NCBI GenBank assembly: GCA_003220345.1
Contig: QHSC01000130.1
Span: forward strand, 1 to 40,266
Length of the DNA: 40,266 bases
From: Candidatus Rokuibacteriota bacterium
GTDB lineage: Bacteria > Methylomirabilota > Methylomirabilia > Rokubacteriales > CSP1-6
Direction: 5' to 3'
In this document: one piece after another, positions 1 through 9,331 of the stretch
How the letters are laid out: each line of letters starts with the position of its first letter
How positions within the stretch are numbered: the first letter of the stretch is position 1
Made by a program: the position numbers and the translations under genes
The notes under the pieces: model-generated
The model's database searches: none
Told to the model about the DNA's origin: nothing
Seen by the model: the letters and a program-made list of their open reading frames with translations, nothing else

Positions 1-1
1 C

Positions 2-1494
<1,493 letters not shown>

Positions 1495-1498
<4 letters not shown>

Positions 1499-2430
1499 GC
1501 TCCATCCCCGCCAAGCTGATCGAGGACACGGCCCGCGAGCTGATGGCCCGCGCGGCCATCGACATCCCGGCCGACTACCGCGAAGGCGTCCGCTTGGCCC
1601 GCGACCGCGAGCAGCAGCGCCTCGCCCGCTTCGTCCTCGACCAGATGCTCGAGAACTGGGACATCGCCACCGCCGAGCGTCGGCCGATGTGCGCCGACAC
1701 GGGGCTGCCGCGCTACTACGTCAAGCTGGGCAACGAGGCCGTGGTGGAAGGGGGCCTCGTGGCGCTCGAGCGCGCGCTCCGGCGCGCCACCGCCGATGCC
1801 ACCGCCTCCGTCCCCCTGCGTCCGAATCGCGTGCACCCGTTGACGCGCGAGGACCACAACAACAACGTGGGCTATCACGCCCCCGAGGTGACGTATTCCG
1901 TGGAGCCCGGCGGCGACTGGCTGGACGTGACCACCGTGCACAAGGGCGGCCTCTTCGGCACGGACTGGCGCATGCTTTTCCCCGGCGACGGCATCCCGGG
2001 GATCAAGCGCTTCTTCGTCGACACCCTCATCGAGTCGGGCAAGCGCGGCCTCGCCTGCCAGCCCGCCATCGTGGGCGTGGGCATCGGCGGCGCCAAGGAC
2101 ACGTGCATGAGGCTCGGCAAGGAGGCGGCCTGCCTGCGCACCGTGGGCAGCCGTAACCCCGATCCGTCGGCCGCGTCCCTCGAGGATGAGCTGACGGCGC
2201 TGGGCAATCACATCGGGCTCGGCGCCATGGGCTTCGCGGGCACCTCGATGGTGGTCGCCACCCATGTCGAGCTGGCCCACACGCACACGGGGGGCATGCC
2301 CGTGGGCATCCACCAGTTCTGCCTGTCATCGCGGCGCGCCACGGCGAGGCTCTTCCCGAGCGGCACCGTGGAATTCCGCGTCGACCCGGAGTGGTTCACG
2401 GACTACTACCGGCGGCAGGGCATCGAGTGA
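1495..2430 (+). CDS. Class I fumarase / L(+)-tartrate dehydratase, alpha subunit
   Basis: N-terminal 4Fe-4S subunit of a two-subunit class I hydro-lyase, probably fumarate to malate. Three cysteines in family positions should bind the cluster: [19 protein letters not shown] and HQFCLSSRR. About 311 residues, normal for the alpha subunit. The start is unclear. Homology begins directly after the cimA stop, at the segment [15 protein letters not shown], but no ATG, GTG or TTG lies there. An ATA at 1495 overlaps the cimA TAG exactly where a start would be expected; the first ATG in frame is at 1543 and would remove the first helix. I give the longer limits. It overlaps the beta-subunit gene by four bases. 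Fumarase and tartrate dehydratase cannot be separated from sequence alone. Confidence 0.8.
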
Positions 2431-3119
2431 AGGCGATCGAGCGCCTCGACGAGGTCCAGATGGACGAGGTGCACCTGACCACGCCGGTGTCGCCGGAGGC
2501 CATTCGCTCGCTCAAGCTCGGCGACGTCGTCTATCTCTCGGGGGTGCTCTACACGGGGCGTGAGGGGGTGTATCGCCAGGTGGTGGACAAGGGCGTGGCG
2601 CTGCCCGACTCCGTGCGCGCGCTCACCAACGTCAATTTCCACTGCTCGCCCGCGGCCTCGGTGCGCCCGGACGGCTCGTATTCGGTCGAGGCGGTCACGG
2701 CCACGGCTTCCTTCCGCTTCGGCAAGTCCATGACCACGTGGTTCGAGCGCTCCGGCGCCAAGGTCATCGTGGGCAAGGCCGGGCTGACCGAGCTGGCCTA
2801 TCGCGAGTGGTTCGTGCCTCACGGCGCCGTCTATCTCACCACGGTGGGCTACGGGCTGGGCGCCATGTACGGCCGGACCATCAAGCGCGTGCTCGACGTC
2901 CACTGGCTCAAGGAGCTCGGTATCGCCCAGGCCCTCTGGGTGCTGGAGGTTGAGAGGATCGGGCCATTCCTCGTCGAGGGCGACGCCGCGGGCCGGAGCC
3001 TCTTCGCCCTCGCCAATCGCGAGGTCAATCTCCGCATCGACGAGGTCTACAAGACGCTCCCCCCGCCCGCCCTCTCCCGCTTCGGCGAAGTGCTTTCGAG
3101 GAAGGACGAGGTCGTCTAG
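2427..3119 (+). CDS. Class I fumarase / L(+)-tartrate dehydratase, beta subunit
   Basis: C-terminal swivelling subunit of the same hydro-lyase. About 230 residues. Family segments include the N-terminal LTTPVS and KLGDVVYLSGVLYTGR, then GKSMTTWFERSGAKVIVGKAG, the substrate-side loop that usually reads GRMD.Y...GLKGMIGKG. The loop departs from the common GPTTAGRMD form, so substrate preference is uncertain. The GTG start at 2427 is chosen because it overlaps the alpha-subunit stop as GTGA, the coupling pattern used throughout this window; an alternative start at 2391 would lie inside the alpha gene. Its TAG stop shares the bases CTAG with the stop of the convergent aat gene. Confidence 0.85.
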   Translation: MKAIERLDEVQMDEVHLTTPVSPEAIRSLKLGDVVYLSGVLYTGREGVYRQVVDKGVALPDSVRALTNVNFHCSPAASVRPDGSYSVEAVTATASFRFGKSMTTWFERSGAKVIVGKAGLTELAYREWFVPHGAVYLTTVGYGLGAMYGRTIKRVLDVHWLKELGIAQALWVLEVERIGPFLVEGDAAGRSLFALANREVNLRIDEVYKTLPPPALSRFGEVLSRKDEVV

Positions 3120-3721
3120 CCCGCGAAGCGGCAATCGAGCTTCAGCGCCTCGGCCAGCCGACGCTCGTACTCGCGCCGGGGGATCTCGACGGCGCCGAGG
3201 CTGGCGAGGTGGGGCGTGACGTACTGGACGTCGAGCAGGGTGAAGCGTCGGTCGCCGAGACGCGACACCAATCCCGCGAGGGCCACCTTCGAAGCATCGG
3301 TCTCTCGGTGGAACATGCTCTCCGCCATGAAGGCGCCGCCCAGCGCCACCCCGTAGCACCCGCCGACGAGCCGCCCCTCACGCCAGGCCTCCACGCTGTG
3401 GGCCTTGCCTGCTCGGTGCAGCGCCGCGTAGACCTCGATGAACTCCTCGGAGATCCACGTGCCTTCCGGCCGATCGCCGCACGCGCGCATCACCCCCTCG
3501 AAGTCGGTGTCGATCCCGATCTCGAAGCTGCCGAGACGGAGTCGGCGCTTGAGGGAGCGCGAGACGTGGAAGCCGTCGAGGGGAATGATGGCCCGCGGAT
3601 CGGGCCTGAACCAGAGCACCTCGCCCGAGCCCTCGTCGGCCATGGGGAAGACGCCGTGGCGATAGGCCGCCTCCACCCCGGCGGGCGTCAGCTCGAGCCG
3701 GAGGGCCGGCCGAGGAATCAG
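3116..3721 (-). CDS. aat: Leucyl/phenylalanyl-tRNA--protein transferase
   Basis: Transfers Leu or Phe from tRNA to N-terminal Arg or Lys of proteins, marking them for ClpS/ClpAP degradation in the cytoplasm (N-degron pathway). Family segments: AAYRHGVFPM, then RPDPRAIIPLDGFHVSRSL, EGTWISEEF, HSVEAW, GGCYGVALGGAF, ESMFHRETDASKVAL and the C-terminal LLDVQY. The first standard start is GTG at 3676, but family homology (LTPAGVEAAYRHGVFP) begins upstream. A Shine-Dalgarno GGGAGGGA sits six bases before a CTG at 3721, immediately after the stop of the upstream acetyltransferase gene, so I take CTG as the probable start (201 residues). The long N-terminal stretch of most homologues is short here. 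ATT at 3718 is another possibility. Confidence 0.85.
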   Translation of the reverse strand: MIPRPALRLELTPAGVEAAYRHGVFPMADEGSGEVLWFRPDPRAIIPLDGFHVSRSLKRRLRLGSFEIGIDTDFEGVMRACGDRPEGTWISEEFIEVYAALHRAGKAHSVEAWREGRLVGGCYGVALGGAFMAESMFHRETDASKVALAGLVSRLGDRRFTLLDVQYVTPHLASLGAVEIPRREYERRLAEALKLDCRFAG

Positions 3722-3727
3722 GGGGGC

Positions 3728-3735
3728 TCCCTCCC
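3728..3735 (-). promoter_or_regulatory. Ribosome binding site deciding the aat start
   Basis: On the minus strand GGGAGGGA lies just after the acetyltransferase stop codon (3739-3737) and six bases before CTG at 3721. Both the spacing and the protein homology favour initiation at this non-standard codon over the GTG 45 bases further in. Confidence 0.5.
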
Positions 3736-3736
3736 G

Positions 3737-4174
3737 CTAGCCGAAGGACCGCGGCGGGATGCGCTTGTAGAAGAGCAGCTCCCGCACGCCCTGCGGCAGG
3801 TTGTCGACGTGGCCGCTGGGCTGGAAGCCGAGGGCCGTGTGCATCCGGATCGAGGCGGCGTTGGTCTCCTCCGTCGAGGAGAACACGCGCGGGCTCGGTG
3901 ACACGGCCTCCACCGACTTGTAGAACTCGCGCGCGATGCCCTTGCGGCGGAAGTCCTCGCGCACCACGACCAGGCTGACGAAGGTGCACTGGAACCAGTC
4001 CGTGCGATAAGCCAGGAAGCCCACGATCTCCTTGTTGGCCTCGGCCACGATGAGGTGGTGGCGCTCCAGGTGGGACTTGATGAAGGGGCCGGCGCGCTCC
4101 TCGCCCGTGACGGTGGCGGCGAGCTCGGCGCAGCCGGCGGCGTCGGTCGTCCGGGGCAGGCGGATCTCGATCAT
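3737..4174 (-). CDS. GNAT-family N-acetyltransferase
   Basis: A 145-residue single-domain acetyltransferase using acetyl-CoA; the acceptor is unknown. The acetyl-CoA pyrophosphate loop is visible as EDFRRKGIAREFY (R-x-x-G-x-A form), preceded by strand LVVVREDF and followed by SSTEETNAASIRMHTALGF, typical of GNAT motif B. It starts with ATG at 4174 (MIEIRLPRTTD). It lies between a luciferase-like oxidoreductase upstream and aat downstream on the same strand with small gaps, so may be co-transcribed. Nothing in the sequence names a substrate; antibiotic or RimI-type peptide acetylation cannot be told apart. Confidence 0.8.
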   Translation of the reverse strand: MIEIRLPRTTDAAGCAELAATVTGEERAGPFIKSHLERHHLIVAEANKEIVGFLAYRTDWFQCTFVSLVVVREDFRRKGIAREFYKSVEAVSPSPRVFSSTEETNAASIRMHTALGFQPSGHVDNLPQGVRELLFYKRIPPRSFG

Positions 4175-4224
4175 GTCGGTCCCAGCTGAAAATACACCGC
4201 CGGGTTCCCGGCGGCAACGGAAGC

Positions 4225-5280
4225 TCAGCCGGAGGCGAGCTTCGGCATGATCTCGTCGGCGAACTGACGCATGGTTCGCTCGACCTCGTGCCGCGGCAGC
4301 ATGGATCCCTGGTCGAACCAGCAGATGATCTGCGAGAGCCCGAAGTCCTCGCGGGCCGCCTGCAGCCGCTCGATGACTTCGGAGGCGTCGCCGAAGACGC
4401 CCTGGTCCCGGCAGAACTTCTCGTAAGGCAGGTTGGCCAGCGTCTCCCGGATCATTTTGAGGCGCGGCAGGTGATCGGTGTAGGAGTCGGGCAGCTGCGA
4501 GAAGATCACCTCGAGATTCTGGTAGTACTTGAGCACACCCGCCCGCATGGCCTCCCGCGCGGCGCGGCCCGTGGCGCCCACGTGCACGGGGAGCATCAGG
4601 GCCATCTGGTCGCTCTTCCATGAGTGACCGGCCCCCGCGAGATGCTCGCGATAGAGCGTCATGTACTCGCGAAGCTGGGGCAGGGGCGTGGTCGTGGTAC
4701 CCGAGTAGATGGGGAGTCCGAGGTCGCCGATGTGGGCGAAGCTTTCCGCCGTGTGGACGGCGACGCGGATGGGCGGATGCGGCTGTTGCACGGGCCGCGG
4801 CACCACCGCGAGGTCCTCCACCTGGTAGAACTCGCCGCGATAGCTGAAGCGCTCCTGGGTCCAGGCGAGGCGGATGATCTCGAGCGCCTCGTCGAAGCGG
4901 GCGCGGTTCTCCGCCACCGGCACCCGGAATCCGTGGAACTGGCTCGGGATCGAGCCCCGGCCCACTCCGAACTCCAGCCGGCCGCCGGAGAGGACGTCGG
5001 CCGTCGCCGCCTGCTCCGCGCAGGCGAGCGGATGATGGAGGGGCAGGAGAGTGACGGCGGTTCCCACGCGGATGCGCCGGGTGCGCTGGGCGATCACGGG
5101 CACGGCCATGAGCGGGCTCGAGAGGAGGGAAAACGCGCCGCCGAAGTGCAGCTCGGCCAGCCACGCCACGTCGAAGCCCAGCGAGTCGGCGAGCGCGATG
5201 CGGTCGAGCATCTCGGCGAAGCGCTCCCCGTGCGACTGGCCGGGCGCCTCCGGGGTCTGGAAGAAAAGACCGAATTTCAT
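4225..5280 (-). CDS. LLM-class flavin-dependent oxidoreductase (luciferase-like)
   Basis: A 351-residue TIM-barrel enzyme of the bacterial luciferase superfamily, using FMNH2 or F420. Family features are the start MKFGLFFQTPE, the segment LGFDVAWLAELHF, the strand RIRVGTAVTLLPLHHPL, and SGGRLEFGVGRGSIP, the conserved cofactor-side loop. The C-terminus carries a typical substrate-lid region. It is the first gene of a minus-strand run and diverges from the molybdenum hydroxylase operon across 154 bases (5281-5434), which should hold promoters for both directions; I could not place them with confidence. The substrate is unknown; alkane, nitrilotriacetate or F420-linked reactions are all found in the family. 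Confidence 0.85.
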   Translation of the reverse strand: MKFGLFFQTPEAPGQSHGERFAEMLDRIALADSLGFDVAWLAELHFGGAFSLLSSPLMAVPVIAQRTRRIRVGTAVTLLPLHHPLACAEQAATADVLSGGRLEFGVGRGSIPSQFHGFRVPVAENRARFDEALEIIRLAWTQERFSYRGEFYQVEDLAVVPRPVQQPHPPIRVAVHTAESFAHIGDLGLPIYSGTTTTPLPQLREYMTLYREHLAGAGHSWKSDQMALMLPVHVGATGRAAREAMRAGVLKYYQNLEVIFSQLPDSYTDHLPRLKMIRETLANLPYEKFCRDQGVFGDASEVIERLQAAREDFGLSQIICWFDQGSMLPRHEVERTMRQFADEIMPKLASG

Positions 5281-5434
5281 AGGGCCACGTCACGCAAGGA
5301 TGACCTGCCCGAACGTTGCCGCGGAAGAGGCCTCGCCACTCTCGTCATGGTGCGGTAGGATAGCACGCGACCGTGGTCGGCTATATCGCGAGGATAGTTC
5401 CCGAACAAATTACGGAAAGGCGAGACCAACACAC

Positions 5435-6295
5435 ATGCGCTACGAGGCACCAGGATCCTTGGAGGGAGCAGTCGCCCTGCTCGCGGGAGCGACAGGGGAT
5501 GCACGGGTCTTGGCCGGAGGCACCGACCTCCTGGTCCAGATGCGGGCGGACGTCGTCGATCCGGAGCTGATCGTCGACATCAAGAAGATTCCCCAGACGC
5601 GCGCCATCACTGAGGAGAAGGGGGGCTGGCGCATCGGAGCGGCGGTGACGGGGGCCGAGCTCAAGGAGCACGCGCGGCTCAAGAAGGCGTGGCCGGGCGT
5701 GGTCGAGGCGGCGAATCTCATCGGCTCGACGCAGGTGCAGGGGCGCGCCACTCTTGGGGGCAACCTGTGCAACGGCTCGCCGGCGGCCGACAGCGTCCCG
5801 GCCCTCATCGCGGCCGGCGCCGTGGCCACCCTGGCCGGCCCGCAGGGCGCGCGCGATCTTCCCGTCGAGGACGTGATGCTCGGGCCCCGCAAGCTCGCGC
5901 TCCGGAAAGGGGAGTTCCTCGTCTCCTTCTTGCTGCCGCCGCGCCCGAAGGGCTCGAGCGACGCCTACCTGCGCTTCATCCCGAGGACGGAAATGGATAT
6001 CGCGGTCGTGGGCGCGGGGGTAAGCTTGACCGTCGACGGCGCCGGCACCATCACGGCGGCCCGCGTCGGACTGGGCGCGGTGGCCGCGCGGGTGTTGCTG
6101 GTGGCGGAGGCGGCACAGGCAATCATCGGGAGCCGGCTCGACGAGGCCGCCCAGGAGCGGCTCTCGGCGGCGGCCCGGGCCGCCTGCCGACCGATCGACG
6201 ACAAGCGTGGGACCACCGAATTCCGCATCGACGTCGCCGGCGTGCTCACACGCCGGGCGGCCCTGATCGCGCTGGACCGAGCGAGGACAAGCTGA
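5435..6295 (+). CDS. Molybdenum hydroxylase FAD-binding (medium) subunit, CoxM-like
   Basis: The FAD subunit of a three-subunit xanthine dehydrogenase/CO dehydrogenase-family enzyme; passes electrons from the iron-sulphur subunit to an acceptor. About 286 residues. FAD-binding motifs are visible as LAGGTDLLVQMR (near residue 29) and TLGGNLCNGSPAAD (near 105). The C-terminal CoxM domain follows. ATG at 5435 is preceded by a GGAAAGG ribosome binding site; an upstream in-frame extension from 5051 is antisense to the neighbouring gene and not plausible. The stop overlaps the ATG of the small subunit in TGATG, so the order is M-S-L as in many cox-type operons. Confidence 0.9.
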   Translation: MRYEAPGSLEGAVALLAGATGDARVLAGGTDLLVQMRADVVDPELIVDIKKIPQTRAITEEKGGWRIGAAVTGAELKEHARLKKAWPGVVEAANLIGSTQVQGRATLGGNLCNGSPAADSVPALIAAGAVATLAGPQGARDLPVEDVMLGPRKLALRKGEFLVSFLLPPRPKGSSDAYLRFIPRTEMDIAVVGAGVSLTVDGAGTITAARVGLGAVAARVLLVAEAAQAIIGSRLDEAAQERLSAAARAACRPIDDKRGTTEFRIDVAGVLTRRAALIALDRARTS

Positions 6296-6771
6296 TGGCC
6301 AAGCATCACATCGAGGCAATGGTGAACGGGGACGCGGTCGAGTTCCTGTGCGAGACGGAGGAGACACTGCTCGACGTGCTCCGCGACACCCTCCACCTGA
6401 CGGGCAGCAAGGAAGGCTGCGCCTCCGGGGACTGCGGGGCCTGCAGCGTCATGCTCAACGGGCGCCTGGTCTGCTCCTGTCTCGTGCTGGGTTGCGAGGT
6501 AGGTGGGCAGAAGATCGAGACCATCGAGGGCATGGCCACCGGCGAGACGCTCCACCCGCTGCAACAGCAATTCTTGAAGAGCGCCGCGCTCCAGTGCGGC
6601 ATCTGCACCCCAGGGTTCCTCGTGGCCTCCAAGGCCCTCCTCGAGAGGATGCCCAACCCGACGGAGACCGAGGTCCGCTACTGGCTCGCCGGCAACCTGT
6701 GCCGGTGCACGGGGTACGACAAGATCGTGAGCGCGGTGATGGACACCGCCGCGACGATGAGAAAGGGATAG
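6295..6771 (+). CDS. Molybdenum hydroxylase [2Fe-2S] (small) subunit, CoxS-like
   Basis: Electron-transfer subunit with two 2Fe-2S clusters, 158 residues. The plant-ferredoxin cluster uses Cys42, Cys47, Cys50 and Cys62 (GCASGDCGACSV and SC). The second, four-helix cluster uses Cys101, Cys104, Cys136 and Cys138 (CGICTPG and NLCRCTGY). All eight ligands are present. The gene starts inside the stop of the FAD subunit and ends five bases before the large subunit, so the three subunits are translated as a unit. Confidence 0.95.
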   Translation: MAKHHIEAMVNGDAVEFLCETEETLLDVLRDTLHLTGSKEGCASGDCGACSVMLNGRLVCSCLVLGCEVGGQKIETIEGMATGETLHPLQQQFLKSAALQCGICTPGFLVASKALLERMPNPTETEVRYWLAGNLCRCTGYDKIVSAVMDTAATMRKG

Positions 6772-6775
6772 ACCC

Positions 6776-9064
6776 ATGGCCGAGACGATGACCAACGGAA
6801 GCTCGCAGACGTACGTGGGCACGCGCACCATCCGACCGGACGGCGCGGACAAGGTGACGGGGCGCGCCCGCTTCGGGGCCGACTTCAACCTGCCCGGCCA
6901 GCTCATCGGCCGTGTGCTGCGCAGCCCGCACCCGCACGCGCGCATCGTGTCCATCGACACCTCCAAGGCGGAGGCGCTGCCCGGGGTCAAGGCCGTGATC
7001 ACCCGCGCGGACTTCGCCGACCAGTCCTCGGAGTTCATACCGGCGGGCGAGATGATGATGAACTACAAGGATGTGGTCCGGAACGTCATGGCCCGTGAGA
7101 AGGCGCTGTACGAAGGCCACGCCGTGGCCGCGGTCGCCGCCACCAGTGCCGCCATTGCCCGTCGCGCCCTCAAGCTCATCGAGGTGAAGTACGAGGTGCT
7201 CCCCCACGTGATCGACGTGGTCGAAGCGATGCAGCCAAACGCCCCGCTCCTGCACGACGATCTCTTCACCGTCGGCGTCGAGCCCAAGCCCGAGAAGCCC
7301 TCGAACATCGCCAAGCGCGTCGAGATCAAGCAGGGTGACGTCGAGGCCGGCTTCAAGAAGGCCGGCCTCGTCATCGAGCGCGAGTTCAAGACGGCGCCCG
7401 TGCATCAGGGCTACATCGAGCCCCACGCCGCCCTGGCCAGCGTCTCCGAGGACGGCTCCACCGAGCTGTGGTGCACCACGCAGGGCCACTTCATCGTGCG
7501 CGCCCACTGCGCCCGGCTCCTCGGTCTCGACATCGGCAAGGTCCGCGTCACCGCCTCCGAGATCGGCGGCGGCTTCGGCGGCAAGACGGTGGTCTATCTC
7601 GAGCCACTGGCCATCGCGCTCTCGAAGAAGGCCAAGCGGCCGGTGAAGATGGTCATGTCGCGCGAGGAGGTGTTCAAGGCCTCCGGCCCCACCTCCGGCG
7701 CCACCGTGCGCGTCAAGCTGGGCGCCACCAAGGACGGCAAGTTCGTGGCCGCCTTCGCCGAGCTGAAATACCAGGCGGGCGCCTTCCAGGGCTCGCCCGT
7801 GCAGCCCGGGGTCATGTGCGCGTTCGCTCCCTACGACATCGAGCACGTACACGTCATCGGCTACGACGTGGTGTCGAACCGCCCGAAGGTGGCGGCGTAC
7901 CGTGCGCCCGGGGCGCCGATCTCCGAGTACGCGGTGGAGAGCGTGGTGGACGAGATCGCCAAGAAGCTCGAGATCGACCCCATCGACCTGCGCATGCAGA
8001 ACGCGGCGCATGAGGGCACGAAGGCGGCCTACGGTCCGAAGTTCGGGCCCGTCGGGCTCGAAGAGACGCTGAACGCGATCAAGAAGACCGAGCACTGGAA
8101 CGCCCCGCTCCGGAAGTGGCAGGGCCGCGGCGTGGCCTCGGGCTTCTGGTTCAACATCGGGGGGGAGACCTGCGCGTCGCTCACGGTGAACGAGGACGGC
8201 ACGATCTCGCTGATGGCGGGCACGCCGGACATCGGCGGCCTGCGCGCCTCGCTGGCCGCGGTGGCCGCGGACGAGCTGGGCGTCCCCTACGACAAGGTGC
8301 GGCCAATCATCGGCGACACCGGCTCCGTCGGCTTCAACTTCCTCACGGGCGGGAGCCGCTCGGCCTTCTCGGGCTCCATGGCCATCGTGGAGGCGGCCAA
8401 GCAGATCAAGGCCGAGCTGTGCGCCCGGGCCTGCAAGCTCTGGGAGGCCACGCCGGACCAGGTCGAGTTCTCGGGCGGCTCCGTGAGGCCGCTCGGCGCC
8501 CTCGCCGAGAAGGTCAAGCCGATGTCCGTCGCGGACTTCGCCAAGGTGGCGGGCAAGACCGGCGGCCCCATCGGCGGCGTGGGCCGGATCAACGCGCAGG
8601 GCGCGGGGCCGAGCTTCGGCACGCATCTGGTCGATCTCGAGGTCGACCCCGAGACCGGACGGGTGACCGTCCTGCGTTACACGGTCGCCCAGGATGCCGG
8701 CCGCGCCCTCCATCCCGCGTACGTCGAGGGACAGTTCCAGGGCGGCGCCGTCCAGGGCATCGGCTGGGCGCTGAACGAGGAGTACATCTACGGCGATGAC
8801 GGCAAGCTGCAGAACGCGGGCTTCCTCGACTACCGCATGCCCGTGGCCTCCGACGTGCCGATGATCGACGCGATCCTGGTCGAGGTGGCGAACCCGAAGC
8901 ACCCCTACGGCGTGCGGGGCGTCGGGGAGACGCCGATCGTGCCGCCCCTGGGGGCGATCGCCAATGCCATGGAGAGCGCCACGGGCATCCGCTTCACCGA
9001 GCTGCCGATGTCGCCGCCCAAGGTGCTCAAGGCGCTCAAGGACAAAGGGCTCAGCCGGGCCTGA
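6776..9064 (+). CDS. Molybdenum hydroxylase molybdopterin-binding (large) subunit, CoxL-like
   Basis: The catalytic subunit, 762 residues, binds the molybdenum cofactor and hydroxylates an unknown substrate. Visible motifs are EIGGGFGGK near residue 263, the active-site loop VAAYRAPGAP near 372, and GVGE near 716, whose Glu is the conserved catalytic base of the family. The aerobic CO dehydrogenase signature AYxCSFR is absent, so it is not form I CO dehydrogenase. Related enzymes oxidise aldehydes, purines, aromatic acyl-CoA thioesters or heterocycles. ATG at 6776 has AAAGGGA upstream. A MoaD/ThiS-like gene follows directly. Confidence 0.9.
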   Translation: MAETMTNGSSQTYVGTRTIRPDGADKVTGRARFGADFNLPGQLIGRVLRSPHPHARIVSIDTSKAEALPGVKAVITRADFADQSSEFIPAGEMMMNYKDVVRNVMAREKALYEGHAVAAVAATSAAIARRALKLIEVKYEVLPHVIDVVEAMQPNAPLLHDDLFTVGVEPKPEKPSNIAKRVEIKQGDVEAGFKKAGLVIEREFKTAPVHQGYIEPHAALASVSEDGSTELWCTTQGHFIVRAHCARLLGLDIGKVRVTASEIGGGFGGKTVVYLEPLAIALSKKAKRPVKMVMSREEVFKASGPTSGATVRVKLGATKDGKFVAAFAELKYQAGAFQGSPVQPGVMCAFAPYDIEHVHVIGYDVVSNRPKVAAYRAPGAPISEYAVESVVDEIAKKLEIDPIDLRMQNAAHEGTKAAYGPKFGPVGLEETLNAIKKTEHWNAPLRKWQGRGVASGFWFNIGGETCASLTVNEDGTISLMAGTPDIGGLRASLAAVAADELGVPYDKVRPIIGDTGSVGFNFLTGGSRSAFSGSMAIVEAAKQIKAELCARACKLWEATPDQVEFSGGSVRPLGALAEKVKPMSVADFAKVAGKTGGPIGGVGRINAQGAGPSFGTHLVDLEVDPETGRVTVLRYTVAQDAGRALHPAYVEGQFQGGAVQGIGWALNEEYIYGDDGKLQNAGFLDYRMPVASDVPMIDAILVEVANPKHPYGVRGVGETPIVPPLGAIANAMESATGIRFTELPMSPPKVLKALKDKGLSRA

Positions 9065-9072
9065 GTCACGGC

Positions 9073-9330
9073 ATGGCGCGGGTGGTGCTGGTCGGCAACC
9101 TCGCGCAGCTCACGGGGGGCGTCGCCGAGTTCGATCTCTCGGCGACGTCCGTGAAGCAGCTCTTCCAGCAGCTCGGCGAGCTCCACCCGGCGCTGGCGCG
9201 CCATCTGGAAGACGGCATCGCCGTGGCCATCGACGGCCAGATCTTTCAGGACGCCTTGCTCGAGCCGATCGGCCCCGACAGCGAGGTGTTCCTGCTTCCC
9301 CAGATCGCCGGGGGATCGACGTCCACCTGA
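9073..9330 (+). CDS. MoaD/ThiS-like sulphur-carrier protein
   Basis: An 85-residue beta-grasp protein. MoaD proteins carry the thiocarboxylate sulphur for the dithiolene of molybdopterin. Fold-typical segments are TSVKQLFQQLGELHP, a core helix, and GIAVAIDGQIF followed by DSEVFLLPQIAGG. The diglycine at residues 80-81 is not terminal: four residues, STST, follow. Canonical MoaD and ThiS end in GG, so this protein would need trimming, or it acts otherwise. It sits eight bases after the molybdenum hydroxylase large subunit, which argues for a role in that enzyme's cofactor. It is convergent with the transporter gene. Confidence 0.75.
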   Translation: MARVVLVGNLAQLTGGVAEFDLSATSVKQLFQQLGELHPALARHLEDGIAVAIDGQIFQDALLEPIGPDSEVFLLPQIAGGSTST

Positions 9331-9331
9331 T

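Noticed and set aside
5281..5434. Promoter boxes for the coxM operon (TAGGAT, TATATC)
   Set aside because: No matching -35 at proper spacing was found; too weak to annotate.
6776..9064. Aerobic CO dehydrogenase (form I) as identity of the large subunit
   Set aside because: The AYxCSFR active-site signature is absent; AYRAPGAP is found instead.
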